Source: Desulfomarina profundi (lineage in GTDB: Bacteria > Desulfobacterota > Desulfobulbia > Desulfobulbales > Desulfocapsaceae). Taken from it: 64,000 bases of DNA. The position numbers were made by a program, and so were the translations under genes. Each line of letters opens with the position of its first letter. Position 1 is the first letter of the stretch. The stretch is from contig NZ_AP024086.1 of the NCBI RefSeq assembly GCF_019703855.1, positions 1,756,501 through 1,820,500 of the forward strand, in the 5' to 3' direction. The notes beneath the pieces were generated by a model. That model ran no database searches. It was given only the letters and a program-made list of their open reading frames with translations, and was not told where the DNA came from. Shown here piece after piece: positions 1-8,913 of the stretch.

Positions 1-23
1 AACCTGGCGAGGTTTCTCAGGGA

Positions 24-69
24 GTGTCTGTCCTTAAATGGCCTTTTCGCCCGATTTCTGGACAGACAC
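24..69. repeat. Short palindromic element with 10-bp inverted ends
   Basis: A perfect 10-bp inverted repeat (gtgtctgtcc at 24-33, ggacagacac at 60-69) encloses a 26-base loop. Read on the minus strand, the element begins ggtgtctgtccagaaat, which resembles the left end of another palindrome at 30438-30516 (ggtgtttgtccagaaat). The two look like diverged members of one dispersed REP- or MITE-like family. No transposase is visible nearby. Confidence 0.55.
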
Positions 70-117
70 CAGGGGACAAAAATAAAAATGGCAGTTCAAT
101 CCACATGAAAAAAATTC

Positions 118-336
118 ATGAAAAATTATTGTAATCGCTTTAGAGGATATATCCTGTTGAGCATGTCTCTTGCCCTGATCCTGGGCCCTTTCAAAGGTAA
201 CCTGTTCATGGATTTCAGCTTTTCCCGGGCCAACATTTTCAAATATGTCATTGCAGTGCTCTTTATACTGGGAGGCATTATACTGATGCGCAACACCAAC
301 AAAGCTGTTAAAGGAATTCCTCTTAACCCCCGTTGA
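118..336 (+). CDS. Small hypothetical membrane protein (72 aa)
   Basis: I do not recognise this protein. It has two hydrophobic stretches, at about residues 10-26 and 40-57, and a basic C-terminal tail, so it would be a two-pass inner-membrane peptide. No good Shine-Dalgarno sequence precedes the ATG. The next gene begins 30 bases downstream on the same strand and also encodes a membrane protein, so the two may be co-transcribed. A real gene is plausible but not certain. Confidence 0.4.
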   Translation: MKNYCNRFRGYILLSMSLALILGPFKGNLFMDFSFSRANIFKYVIAVLFILGGIILMRNTNKAVKGIPLNPR

Positions 337-366
337 TCTCAATTCATCGGAGACTGTATTATAATA

Positions 367-824
367 ATGTTTTTAAGTACGTTGGCCTATGGTTTATGTT
401 CTTACGGTGTTAACAAAATCACCACCATTACTCCGTATCTGTACGACCCCATAGCAATGGGATTGAGGACAATTACCTATCTGCCTGTAACAGCGCTGTT
501 TGCTGCCTTGTCCTTTCAATTTGGACAGAGCATTGAAGTAAGTAAAAATGAAATACTCATTCATTCTGCCGGAAAAACTCAACGGTTTCACTGGAGAGAA
601 ATCCTCGGTTTTGAGCTGAAAAACACATATATCATTGCTATAAATACTGCTTTTTCAGCTCCCAGAAAAATGCAGACTAAACTGGTTATTCATACTCGAA
701 AAAAAAGATTGAACTCATTGAGCCCGGTTCTAAAAAAACAAAAAAACGACTCATCCGGGAACTGACAAAAAACGCTCCAGATCACTTAAAAACAAATATT
801 GTACAGTTATCAGGTACATGGTGA
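367..824 (+). CDS. Hypothetical membrane protein with PH-like C-terminal part, frameshifted in an A-run
   Basis: The upstream frame gives an N-terminal membrane region (about residues 1-50) and a soluble part resembling small membrane-anchored PH-like proteins (…SVSKNEILIHSAG-type beta strands). It then passes through a run of eight A's at 699-706 into an implausible tail ending at 765. One added base at the run moves translation to a frame reading K-I-E-L-I-E-P-G and continuing to a stop at 822-824. The joined product is about 152 aa with a coherent charged C-terminus. Function is unknown. The break could be a sequencing error, transcriptional slippage at the A-run, or a true mutation. Confidence 0.5.
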
Positions 825-1043
825 AAAGATACAGCCTGCAACTAGCCTGAAAAAAACCTGGATTGTTATTTGATTGCCAGTAACAACCCGGTGAATGCCA
901 GCCGAGCCAGATAGACCAGAGAGCCAGACACGAAGTAAGGAAACAGGGTCATCTTGAGTATATGATAAAAAACTGTTTTCAGAAGAATTAATCCTGTTAT
1001 AGTTGGCCATTCAATGCTCAATTTTTACAAGACTTTTGTTGTT

Positions 1044-1439
1044 ATGGGACAAAAAAAAGATACCACCAGTTCCACAGAAAAATTCAAGATATATTCCCCG
1101 GAAGAGGCTTTTCAACACCTCACCCAAATACGATCCGAAGAAGAACAACAGCTTTATGTGGCAACAGATGAGATCCTTTTTCATGTATGGGACGCACTCT
1201 GTATTTCCATTGACAAAAAATGCAGGGATGAATACCTGCCCTACCTGCCCCACGTTTTTGACCTTCTGAAAAACACCAGTGATGGCCGTGAGATATACGA
1301 ATACCTGATTTATATCGAAGAACGGCTTGGTACACCCCCGGGAGACAATCTTGCCCCGAGGCGTGCCAATCGCACAGTTGATATTCTTCTGAAATACCGC
1401 ACTGCCATTCTCAGGTCATCAAGTCGCGAAGAGGAGTAA
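1044..1439 (+). CDS. Hypothetical soluble protein (131 aa)
   Basis: An acidic, largely helical protein with no membrane segment and no motif I can name. I chose the ATG at 1044 (MGQKKD) because the ten residues added by the earlier ATG at 1014 look unlike a natural N-terminus; 1014 remains possible. Regular amino-acid composition and a following AT-rich gap support a real gene. The C-terminus (residues 100-131) is basic and includes R-R-A-N-R. It lies alone between two non-coding gaps, so context gives no hint of function. Confidence 0.5.
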   Translation: MGQKKDTTSSTEKFKIYSPEEAFQHLTQIRSEEEQQLYVATDEILFHVWDALCISIDKKCRDEYLPYLPHVFDLLKNTSDGREIYEYLIYIEERLGTPPGDNLAPRRANRTVDILLKYRTAILRSSSREEE

Positions 1440-1651
1440 CCACTTCTTTGAAAAAGGTACATTTTTGGTTTCATTATTTCTTCAATAGACTTATATTCTC
1501 ATGCAAAAGAATCATTTTCATTCCTGATTTTTTTCAATATCCAATACAGGGTGCTTTGGGAAAAGATTTGTTTTTTTCGCTACGACCTAATAATTGAAAA
1601 AAACATCAATTTTTCAATGTTGCCTGAAAATTTGAGGCGTAAAGTGCGACA

Positions 1652-2713
1652 ATGACGACACAAGGTACTGATCCGGAACAGCTATCACTTCCCAAAATCG
1701 TGGTGCCCCCACATCCAGTCTGGCCGGAACTGAATGAAAAAGAAACGAGAGCTCTCAAGGATAGAATTAAAAAACTGCTGAAAGAGCAGAATGGTGTCCT
1801 TGTTGCTCATTATTATACCAGTGGTGCCCTGCAGGATCTTGCAGAAGAGACCGGCGGCTGCGTCGCTGACTCCCTTGAAATGGCAAGATTCGGTACTGAG
1901 CATAAGGCAGAAACCCTTGTGGTCGCCGGAGTTCGTTTCATGGGTGAAACTTCCAAAATTCTAAACAATGAAAAACGGGTACTCATGCCCGATCTGGCGG
2001 CCACCTGTTCCCTTGATGAAGGCTGCCCCCATGAATTGTTTTCATCATTTTGTGACAAATACCCCGACTATACAGTCGTTGTCTATGCCAATACCAGCGC
2101 CGAGGTAAAGGCCCGTTCAGACTGGGTAGTTACCTCCGGTATCGCCCTGCCCATCATCAAACATCTCGCGGAAAAAGGAGAAAAAATTCTCTGGGGCCCG
2201 GACAAACACCTGGGAAGGTACGTGCAGAAACTCTCCGGAGCTGAAATGATTTTCTGGCCGGGATCCTGTGTTGTCCATGAGGAATTCCGTTCAGTGGCCC
2301 TTGAGAGACTGAAAAAACTGCATCCGGAGGCAGCAGTCCTGGTGCATCCGGAATCAACAGAAGCTGTTATTGAACTTGCCGACGTGGTCGGTTCTACTAC
2401 TGCTCTTATCAAGGCTGTCACTGACATGCCGAACCGTGAATTCATCGTGGCAACGGATGCAGGTATCTTCAACAAAATGCGCCAGTTGGCACCGGGAAAA
2501 ATCCTTATGGAGGCACCGACTGTCGGTGAAGGAGCTACCTGCCAGAGTTGTGCCAACTGCCCTTGGATGGGGATGAATTCCCTGCAAAACCTGGAAGAAG
2601 TACTGAAAACCGGGAAAAATGAAATCAAGGTTTCCAGCGAGCTTGCCTTAAAAGCCCGGATTCCCATTAGGAGAATGCTCGATTTCGCAAAAACCATGCA
2701 AAAAAATAATTAA
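1652..2713 (+). CDS. nadA: Quinolinate synthase NadA
   Basis: Condenses iminoaspartate with dihydroxyacetone phosphate to give quinolinate, the second step of de novo NAD synthesis in the cytoplasm. At 353 aa it has the usual length. Family landmarks are present: [19 protein letters not shown] (about residues 51-69), [10 protein letters not shown] with the first cluster cysteine C119, GSCVVHEEF with C206, and the C-terminal [10 protein letters not shown] (297-306), supplying the [4Fe-4S] ligands. The roughly 20-residue N-terminal extension before the conserved core is typical of this group. NadB and NadC are not in the window. A stem-loop at 2803-2835 could end its transcript inside the convergent gene. 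Confidence 0.97.
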   Translation: MTTQGTDPEQLSLPKIVVPPHPVWPELNEKETRALKDRIKKLLKEQNGVLVAHYYTSGALQDLAEETGGCVADSLEMARFGTEHKAETLVVAGVRFMGETSKILNNEKRVLMPDLAATCSLDEGCPHELFSSFCDKYPDYTVVVYANTSAEVKARSDWVVTSGIALPIIKHLAEKGEKILWGPDKHLGRYVQKLSGAEMIFWPGSCVVHEEFRSVALERLKKLHPEAAVLVHPESTEAVIELADVVGSTTALIKAVTDMPNREFIVATDAGIFNKMRQLAPGKILMEAPTVGEGATCQSCANCPWMGMNSLQNLEEVLKTGKNEIKVSSELALKARIPIRRMLDFAKTMQKNN

Positions 2714-2717
2714 TTAC

Positions 2718-2788
2718 ACCTCAATCCTGCAATTGGCAGTTTGTCGGAGATGCGAGGCATCAAGGGCTCCGAAGTGCAGGATTGAGGT
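2718..2788. repeat. Palindromic dispersed element, copy 1
   Basis: A perfect 14-bp inverted repeat (acctcaatcctgca at 2718-2731, tgcaggattgaggt at 2775-2788) bounds a 71-bp element. Its left part, continuing attggcag, recurs at 13900-13963. It starts five bases after the nadA stop and covers the last nine codons and the stop of the convergent gene on the minus strand, so it appears to have inserted into that gene's 3' end. Confidence 0.7.
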
Positions 2789-3893
2789 TACACTCTTTCT
2801 CTACCGGTCCTGCCTGTAACCAGGACCGGTATTTTTCCCTCATCGCTCCCCAGCTCAACCTGTCGGTGATCGTTCTGATCTCCATATCATCAAGACTTTT
2901 CCTGTCTTGAATAACTTCCTGCAGGCGGGCTGTCAGGTCCCCTTCACGATATAAAAATCGTGGTTCAAAAAGTTCAGGGTATGAAAGTCTATCAGGCAGC
3001 AATGGATAGCATCCTGCCCGAACAGCCTCTATTACTGAAATACCATAAAACTCGTGAAAAGCAGTGGAAATAACAATGTCTGCCTGCTTCAGGAAGGTGA
3101 CATACCGATCATAAGATTCCACGTAACCACAGTGAAAAATTTTCGTTTCAAATCGTTCCATAGCCCTATCAAAACAATCAGGGTAAAACCGGAATTTCTG
3201 ACCAAGAAGGATGAGACGAAAATCAATCCGGTTCAGCTCAAGCTCTGTCAGGGTATTAAAAAAATCTTCCGGATTTTTATCATGCTCCCAACGATGATTC
3301 CAGACAATAACCGGAACCCGGTTATTTTTTTTTCTTCCCCCTCTATCAATGCAGGTAAAATCAAGGGGCGGATAAAGAACTGTACTCTTTTTCCGCAGAG
3401 CATCGATTACCCATACCAGGTCCATATCCGCCGCCTTTTTTATATATTTGCGACATCCCTTTAAAAAACTTTCATAATTGTAAATGGTGTTGAACGCAAT
3501 CCCATCCGAAACCAAACCACTGTTGAAATTTATGGCGGTGAACTGAAAGCGGGTGGGGTCTGGGATCTGACCGGGATAACTGAACTGATTTTCATGGAAG
3601 TAGGTAAGAAACCGTGCTGAAGGATTCCAGCCATTAAGACCGCTCAGCAGTCCTTTCAGCATACCCACATCAACAAAGGTTGAGCAGAGAACCGTATCAA
3701 AATACCTCTTCTGGCTTTCCAATTTCCTGATCTGTTTATAAAACCAGGGAGCTGCCAGTTGCATGCGCATCTTCCATTTTCTCGCGGGCAGTGTCATAAG
3801 TGTATATTCTGCAGAAACATGGTGACACAACCCGTCAAGAAACTGTTTATGTGAACCACCGTAATATGGCTCAAGGACGAGAATTTTTTTCAT
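2760..3893 (-). CDS. tRNA-queuosine alpha-mannosyltransferase-like glycosyltransferase (DUF3524/GTDC1 family)
   Basis: A GT-B glycosyltransferase whose N-terminus (KKILVLEPYYGGSHKQFLDG, residues 2-21) and LPARKWKMRM motif match the DUF3524/GTDC1 group. Family members mannosylate queuosine at position 34 of tRNA-Asp. The N-terminal half carries the acceptor side. The C-terminal Rossmann half has the NHRWEHDKNPE and EFYGISVIEAVRAGCYPLLP segments, which bind the nucleotide sugar. The start overlaps the 3' end of the upstream YkgJ-type gene by 23 bases, implying coupled translation. The last nine residues (NLNPALRSP) and the stop are encoded by the palindromic element at 2718-2788, so the native C-terminus was probably altered. 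The exact substrate in this organism is inferred from the family. Confidence 0.85.
   Translation of the reverse strand: MKKILVLEPYYGGSHKQFLDGLCHHVSAEYTLMTLPARKWKMRMQLAAPWFYKQIRKLESQKRYFDTVLCSTFVDVGMLKGLLSGLNGWNPSARFLTYFHENQFSYPGQIPDPTRFQFTAINFNSGLVSDGIAFNTIYNYESFLKGCRKYIKKAADMDLVWVIDALRKKSTVLYPPLDFTCIDRGGRKKNNRVPVIVWNHRWEHDKNPEDFFNTLTELELNRIDFRLILLGQKFRFYPDCFDRAMERFETKIFHCGYVESYDRYVTFLKQADIVISTAFHEFYGISVIEAVRAGCYPLLPDRLSYPELFEPRFLYREGDLTARLQEVIQDRKSLDDMEIRTITDRLSWGAMREKYRSWLQAGPVEKECNLNPALRSP
2803..2835 (+). terminator. Possible nadA terminator inside the convergent gene
   Basis: A perfect 10-bp stem (accggtcctg at 2803-2812, caggaccggt at 2821-2830) with an 8-base loop is followed by attttt in the plus direction. 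It lies about 90 bases past the nadA stop and within the 3' coding part of the opposite-strand glycosyltransferase, so it may simply be coding sequence with a chance stem. Confidence 0.5.
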
Positions 3894-4359
3894 CAGTTTT
3901 TCCCTTTTCCATCGCCTTTTTCAACTCCCTTTCAAATGGTATGACTTCCGCAAGAGAGTACCCGCAACCATCAGGCAAGGTTCCCCCACAGAAAAACAAT
4001 GATTTTTCCGGAAAACTCCTGCAGAGCGGCAGACGTTTTTCATGATCTCTGCAGAGCCCTTCTTCCGTCAGCCATGTACAACGAAAAAGAAGAAAACCCT
4101 GTCCATCCTTTCCTGTTATTTCAAATCGTTTATATTCTGGGTACTCTGTCACAATTCCGTCAAATTTCATTTCATCCCGTAACCAGCCGTCAGTGTGTTC
4201 CAGACTGATTGACTGACAACATTGCCCGCAGTTCGTGCAGTGGCCGGTTACCAGTACTGTTTTGCCTGTCAGTTTAAGTCGAACAAACCGAAGGAATCCA
4301 AGAAGGGAAAAAGTTTTATTTCTCTTGATAAATCGGCATATTTCACGATAAATAGACAT
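3871..4359 (-). CDS. YkgJ-family cysteine-cluster protein
   Basis: A 162-aa cytoplasmic protein with the metal-binding cysteine arrangement of the YkgJ family (putative zinc- or iron-chelating domain). The cluster begins CTNCGQCCQS at about residue 41. Further cysteines follow in FRCTWLTEEGLCRDHEKRLPLCRSFP (about 93-118), FFCGG and DGCGYS. The biochemical role of the family is not established. It is the first gene of a two-gene minus-strand unit and overlaps the mannosyltransferase-like gene by 23 bases, suggesting a joint role, possibly in tRNA modification. That link is inference. Only 35 bases separate it from the divergent YchJ-like gene, so the two promoters must be compact. Confidence 0.85.
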   Translation of the reverse strand: MSIYREICRFIKRNKTFSLLGFLRFVRLKLTGKTVLVTGHCTNCGQCCQSISLEHTDGWLRDEMKFDGIVTEYPEYKRFEITGKDGQGFLLFRCTWLTEEGLCRDHEKRLPLCRSFPEKSLFFCGGTLPDGCGYSLAEVIPFERELKKAMEKGKTDEKNSRP

Positions 4360-4394
4360 TATTCTTTATAAAATTCTATACCAGGAAGAGAAAA

Positions 4395-4871
4395 ATGACA
4401 CACGAAACCACCCCCTGCCCCTGCGGCAGCGGTGAACCGTTTTCAGCATGCTGCGATCCTGTTCTCAATAATCATAGTCGGGCAGAAACAGCCCTGCAAC
4501 TGATGCGTTCAAGATATACAGCCTTTATCCACAAACATGACAAGCATATTCTTGCAAGCTGGGATCCTTCAACCCGGCCAAGATCACTGAACCATGATGC
4601 TCATCCCGTTTCCTGGGTTGGATTACAAGTCCACGAAACGGAGAAGGGCATGGAAAATGATACCGAGGGAACCGTAACCTTCACCGCATCCTATATAGAA
4701 CAGGGACAACTCTGCCATCTCAGGGAAAAAAGCAAGTTTCGCAAAGACAACGAACTCTGGTTTTATATTCATGGAGAATGTGAACTGAAAAAAGAAAAAA
4801 TTTCCAGAAACAGTACCTGCCCCTGCGGATCAGGAAAGAAGTTTAAACGCTGTTGTCTGCAGGTAAGTTGA
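4395..4871 (+). CDS. YchJ-like protein with two SEC-C zinc motifs
   Basis: A 158-aa protein of the YchJ/UPF0225 type. An N-terminal SEC-C motif (CPCGSGEPFSACC, residues 8-20) is followed by the NTF2-like core typical of the family (LMRSRYTAFIHKH at about 36-48, then SWDPSTRP). A second SEC-C motif (CPCGSGKKFKRCC) lies at the C-terminus. The paired CPCGSG motifs bind zinc and resemble the SecA C-terminal tail. The precise role of YchJ proteins is unknown. The gene ends 11 bases before the convergent MFS gene. Confidence 0.93.
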   Translation: MTHETTPCPCGSGEPFSACCDPVLNNHSRAETALQLMRSRYTAFIHKHDKHILASWDPSTRPRSLNHDAHPVSWVGLQVHETEKGMENDTEGTVTFTASYIEQGQLCHLREKSKFRKDNELWFYIHGECELKKEKISRNSTCPCGSGKKFKRCCLQVS

Positions 4872-4881
4872 CTGTTGAGAA

Positions 4882-6090
4882 TTACAGTTCTCTTTCTGAG
4901 GTTTTTCGCCAGAGAAACACGATCACAAGACAGATCAGCAGAGATACCGCTGCAAGCGCATAGAAAACACATTCTATCCCCCAGTGCAGCTTTATCATTT
5001 TGATTATTTTAACACTCAGCGCCCCAACCCCAAAGGTGAGAATAAATTTCATACCATAAGCTGAACTGATGAGCTTTGGAGGAGTAAGTCTTGCTACGAG
5101 CGTATTTTCGATAGGCTGCATGCCCAGGAGAAAAAAACCATGGAGAATGGCAAAAAAGATTAATGGTATATTAGCCGTAAGGGCCATCCCTATTGCCGCT
5201 GGAATGGTAATCGCGTGGAATAAAAAATAACTGCCCCGAAGATCATATTTTTCTCCGACCATACCACCGAAAAACTGACCAGCCATACCACCGATATAAA
5301 TAATGGAGGTAAAAAGTGTCGCCGTTACATTGGCAGATCCCATTCCTCCGGTCAGACGGGTGAGGAAGTCAAAAAGTCCACCGTTTTTCAGCTCAAAATA
5401 AGACGGCAGGGTAACGGATGTCCCACGATAAACTATTCCTCCAAGCATCATGGCCACCAGAAGAATATAAAAAGGGGTCCAGGATGAAAACGAATTCACC
5501 TTGACCGGAACAGAATGCTTTTTTCCCCCTCCTCCGGTCACCCCGGCCCTGCCGGGAAGTAGAAAGACCAGCCCCAGAAGATTCATTCCACTCACAACAA
5601 TGTATAGTGTATCTATACTGTAAAAATAATTTATAATTCCGGCAATAAATGGCGCGGCCGCAAGACCCAGGTTGCCAAACATCCCGTTTATTGCCATGGC
5701 AGTACTGGTTTTTTCTGTTTCTCTTGCAATCCAGCCAAGGCCTGCCGGATGATAAATACCTGAAAACAAACCTGTTCCTGCCAGAGCAAAGCTGAAGAGA
5801 GCAGGTCTATCAATACACATGGCTGCCCCGAATGCACAAACCGCTGCTCCCAGATGAAAGACGGAAAGCAGTTTCCTCGGTCCGAACCGATCCGCAAGAA
5901 ATCCCCACGGAAGTGCCGACAATCCAAAAAGAAGATACATCAGAAAAGACAGACCAAGGGTGTCAGCCATCTCGAGCCCCAGCCTTGCCGAGAGTGGTAA
6001 CAGCACCGCTGGAAAAACCATCATATTGAAATGGCTCATAAAATGACCATAACATGCCACAATAAGCAGGGAACGTTCTCTTTTTGTCAT
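4882..6090 (-). CDS. MFS transporter
   Basis: A 402-aa major facilitator superfamily permease of the inner membrane, with about twelve hydrophobic helices. The loop between helices 2 and 3 carries the MFS signature GFLADRFGPRKLL (residues 59-71), and the second half has a related GGMVGEKYDLRG loop. The substrate cannot be read from the sequence. It is the last gene of the minus-strand run that includes coaBC and the glycan genes, but is separated from coaBC by a 114-base gap, so it may have its own promoter. Confidence 0.88.
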   Translation of the reverse strand: MTKRERSLLIVACYGHFMSHFNMMVFPAVLLPLSARLGLEMADTLGLSFLMYLLFGLSALPWGFLADRFGPRKLLSVFHLGAAVCAFGAAMCIDRPALFSFALAGTGLFSGIYHPAGLGWIARETEKTSTAMAINGMFGNLGLAAAPFIAGIINYFYSIDTLYIVVSGMNLLGLVFLLPGRAGVTGGGGKKHSVPVKVNSFSSWTPFYILLVAMMLGGIVYRGTSVTLPSYFELKNGGLFDFLTRLTGGMGSANVTATLFTSIIYIGGMAGQFFGGMVGEKYDLRGSYFLFHAITIPAAIGMALTANIPLIFFAILHGFFLLGMQPIENTLVARLTPPKLISSAYGMKFILTFGVGALSVKIIKMIKLHWGIECVFYALAAVSLLICLVIVFLWRKTSEREL

Positions 6091-6204
6091 AATCCCAACA
6101 TTTTTTTACATGAATCCGCCATACATTCAGTTGCATGTGATTACAGGCAACTCAATTTGAGCAACCAGTTACACCCGGAGTCTCTTTCAGGTTAAGAATT
6201 GGAG

Positions 6205-7395
6205 TTACAGAGAACAAATCCTGTCCAGAAGTAAATCGGCAGTATGCAGTTTACCCGTGAGGGGCAACTGCTCTACCCTGCTTTTTGAAAGAAGAAGGAG
6301 TTGATTGCTTTCAGATTCAAAACCCGTATTTTCTCCACTGATATTATTTACGGCAATAAGATCCAGGTTTTTTCTCTTCAGTTTTTTCTCACCTTCCTCA
6401 CGCAATCGCCTGCTTTCAGCGGCAAACCCGATCAGAAGCTGGCCCTTTTTTTTTCTTCTACCAAGTTCAAGAAGAATATCAGGGTTCTGGACAAGAGAAA
6501 GAGCTGGGGATATCTCTTCTTTTTTCACTTTGTGAACGGCCTGCTCACCTGGTCGATAATCTGCAACAGCTGCACTTTTAATTATAATATCAGCCTGTTC
6601 TGAATGTTGAAGAACAGTTTCATACATCTCTTGTGCAGTTTGGACCTCCAGCCGTTTCACCCCTGCAGGGCAGGTAAGAGCTGTGGGACCACTGACAAGA
6701 ATCACCTTCGCTCCTCGGCGAAAAGCTGCTCTGGCAATAGCATATCCCATCTTTCCTGAGGATCTGTTACTCAGAAAACGGGCGGGATCAATGGGCTCCC
6801 TCGTAGGTCCTGCTGTTACCAGAACCGTTTTTCCCGCAAGATCCTGTTGCGTAAGAGCTCTTGCCAGGTACTCCTCCACAATTTCCCAGTCAGCCAGCCG
6901 CCCCTTCCCCTCATCACGGCATGCCATCCTCCCATAACCCGGCTCGATAATTTCATAACCGAATGTTTTCAGTTTTTGAATATTTTCGATGGTTGCCGGA
7001 TGATCATACATCCTGGTGTTCATGGCCGGGCAGACAAGAACTTTCGTCCGGGTGACCAGGGCTGTTGAGGTGAGAAGATTATCGGCAATTCCCGCAGCCA
7101 GACTTGCAATGGTATTGGCAGTAGCGGGAGCGATCAGCAGAACATCCGCCTCACCTCCCAGACTGATATGAAGCATGGGATCATCACTTTCAGCAAACAT
7201 ATCCCCCACCGTCTTTATTCCTGTGAGAGCAGAAAAGGTGAGAGGTGTTACAAATCGGGTTGCGGACTCGGTCATAATCACTTTTACTTCCGCCTCTTCC
7301 TTAACCAGTGTGCTCACCCAACCTGCCACTTTAAAAGCGGCTATTGAGCCGGTTACACCCACTACAATCCTCTTTCCGGCAAAACAGTTTCCCAT
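6205..7395 (-). CDS. coaBC: Bifunctional phosphopantothenoylcysteine decarboxylase / phosphopantothenate-cysteine ligase CoaBC
   Basis: Carries out two successive steps from 4'-phosphopantothenate to 4'-phosphopantetheine in coenzyme A synthesis. The N-terminal CoaC flavoprotein half (residues 1-180) has GSIAAFK, IAPATANTIA and the decarboxylase signature CPAMNTRM. The C-terminal CoaB half begins LVTAGPTREPIDPARFLSNRSSG and includes SAAVADYRP and KVKK for nucleotide binding and catalysis. At 396 aa it is a typical fused protein. It starts 16 bases after the stop of the sugar transferase gene, so it is probably part of the same transcript. Confidence 0.97.
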   Translation of the reverse strand: MGNCFAGKRIVVGVTGSIAAFKVAGWVSTLVKEEAEVKVIMTESATRFVTPLTFSALTGIKTVGDMFAESDDPMLHISLGGEADVLLIAPATANTIASLAAGIADNLLTSTALVTRTKVLVCPAMNTRMYDHPATIENIQKLKTFGYEIIEPGYGRMACRDEGKGRLADWEIVEEYLARALTQQDLAGKTVLVTAGPTREPIDPARFLSNRSSGKMGYAIARAAFRRGAKVILVSGPTALTCPAGVKRLEVQTAQEMYETVLQHSEQADIIIKSAAVADYRPGEQAVHKVKKEEISPALSLVQNPDILLELGRRKKKGQLLIGFAAESRRLREEGEKKLKRKNLDLIAVNNISGENTGFESESNQLLLLSKSRVEQLPLTGKLHTADLLLDRICSL

Positions 7396-7411
7396 GACCT
7401 TTTCTCCGCAG

Positions 7412-8821
7412 TCAATATGCTCCGTTGCCCTTCACCATACAATAGACAGTCTTGGCAATAATTTTTATATCAGTCCATAAAGAATAATTGAGAATGTACC
7501 AGTCGTCCATGCGAACTCTCTCACCGTATTCATCCACGTCGGAACGACGTCCCACCTGCCAGGGCCCCGTTATACCTGGCTTCATGGAGCAGTAGCGTCC
7601 CGCGCTTTCCTTGTAAAAATCGTTCAGTTCATCCCCCACAATTGGTCGGGCTCCGACCACACTCATGTCTCCCCTCAGAACATTAATAAACTGTGGAAAC
7701 TCATCAAGACTCGTCCGTCGCAGCAATCTGCCAAACCGGGTTACACGTGGATCATTCTTTAGTTTGAAATGCTGCTCCCACTCTTTTTTGAGTTCGTCAT
7801 TTTCATCAAGCAGTTTCTGGAGCTCCCTGTCTGCTCCAACTTTCATTGTTCTGAACTTCAGACAGTCAAATGTTTTTCCCGCCGCGGTAATCCTTTTATG
7901 TTTGTAAAAGACGGGGCCGCCGTCACTGATTTTGATCAGCAGGGCAATAACAATCATCAGTGGGGAAAAGCAGATGAGCACAGCAAGTGAAAAAAAGAGA
8001 TCGAACCCCCGCTTCCACTCTGTGTGGGGATTAAAATTCAATATCAGCAAATCCCCGAGGGACTGAATCTCCGCGTGATGAAGACCATAAACATAGAGAT
8101 CGGGAACGAGATAAATTCTGGCTCCAAGGGATCTGCATTCTCTGAGGATAGTAAAAATTTTTCTCTCTGCCCGCATGGGCAGGGCAATATACACATAATC
8201 AATATCATGTTGTTCAAGATAACCGTTGATGGCGGAAATATTTCCGAGCACCGGTTTTCCATAGACTTCCGTAACTGTTTCTTCATCTATCTTGTCATCA
8301 AAAAAACCGAGTACCTCTATCCCCGCCCAGGGCATTTCCTCGACTTCCTTGACAAGTGTTATACCAAGATCTCCGGCTCCCACCACCACTGCCCGCCTGA
8401 CATTTTTTCCCTTTGCCCTGATAACTCTGAGCATTTTTCGGGCAAGGACATGAATGAAAAAGAGAAAAAACGGAGTGGTAACCGACCAGACCAGGAACAC
8501 GACCCGGGAATAGGCAATGGATATCTTGAATATGAAAAAATAGAACAGCAACAAGCCGATAACAGCTGCCCAAGCTTTCAAAATCACAAGAAACTCAATA
8601 AAATAACGCCATCCACGCCAGGAACGATATAATTGAAACGACTGAAAACTGATAAAACAGAGAACAAAGGTGATAACCAGAAGACGGGTATAATATGGAC
8701 TCCACGGAACCCTGTACCAAAGAACCAGCAGTGAAAGATAACCGACAGTAAAACAGCAGTCAAAGAGATGCAGCAGCCTGGCGATCAGGGAACTCTGCTG
8801 ACGAAGATTTATTGATAACAT
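7412..8821 (-). CDS. Polyprenyl-phosphate sugar-1-phosphate transferase (WbaP-like)
   Basis: An inner-membrane enzyme that starts glycan assembly by moving a sugar-1-phosphate onto undecaprenyl phosphate. The N-terminal third has four or five hydrophobic helices. A nucleotide-binding-like middle domain (RRAVVVGAGDLGITLVKE, about 142-159) follows. The C-terminal catalytic domain begins KRGFDLFFSLAVL after a membrane hairpin. It contains VFYKHKRI, DCLKFRTM, RRTSLDEFPQFINVLRGDMS and VGARPIV, all hallmarks of the bacterial sugar transferase family. At 469 aa it has the full-length architecture. The sugar (galactose or glucose phosphate are common) cannot be decided. It follows four glycosyltransferase genes on the same strand. 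Confidence 0.92.
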   Translation of the reverse strand: MLSINLRQQSSLIARLLHLFDCCFTVGYLSLLVLWYRVPWSPYYTRLLVITFVLCFISFQSFQLYRSWRGWRYFIEFLVILKAWAAVIGLLLFYFFIFKISIAYSRVVFLVWSVTTPFFLFFIHVLARKMLRVIRAKGKNVRRAVVVGAGDLGITLVKEVEEMPWAGIEVLGFFDDKIDEETVTEVYGKPVLGNISAINGYLEQHDIDYVYIALPMRAERKIFTILRECRSLGARIYLVPDLYVYGLHHAEIQSLGDLLILNFNPHTEWKRGFDLFFSLAVLICFSPLMIVIALLIKISDGGPVFYKHKRITAAGKTFDCLKFRTMKVGADRELQKLLDENDELKKEWEQHFKLKNDPRVTRFGRLLRRTSLDEFPQFINVLRGDMSVVGARPIVGDELNDFYKESAGRYCSMKPGITGPWQVGRRSDVDEYGERVRMDDWYILNYSLWTDIKIIAKTVYCMVKGNGAY

Positions 8822-8888
8822 ACACTTATATATGATCGACCAGGAATGAAACTGTCAGTGGAACAGCATCCTGTTTTTTTATTTTTTT

Positions 8889-8913
8889 ACCTGAATCCGT
8901 GGTGGATTCAGGT
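8889..8913. repeat. 10-bp inverted repeat at a gene end
   Basis: acctgaatcc (8889-8898) and ggattcaggt (8904-8913) form a perfect 10-bp stem with a 5-base loop; the stop codon of the glycosyltransferase at 8908-9864 lies inside it. A T-rich tract lies on the wrong side for termination of that minus-strand gene, so I do not call it a terminator. The same acctgaatcc word occurs near 9870 and, inverted, near 42208. Confidence 0.4.

Noticed and set aside
2083-2697. Long minus-strand open frame (204 codons) opposite nadA
   Set aside because: It is a shadow of a highly conserved gene, with no recognisable domain and a composition typical of antisense frames.
8024-8632. Open frame of 202 codons opposite the sugar transferase
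   Set aside because: Antisense shadow of a well-supported gene.
8889-8913. Terminator for the glycosyltransferase at 8908-9864
   Set aside because: The stem is good, but its T-tract is on the wrong side for the minus strand and the stem includes the stop codon.
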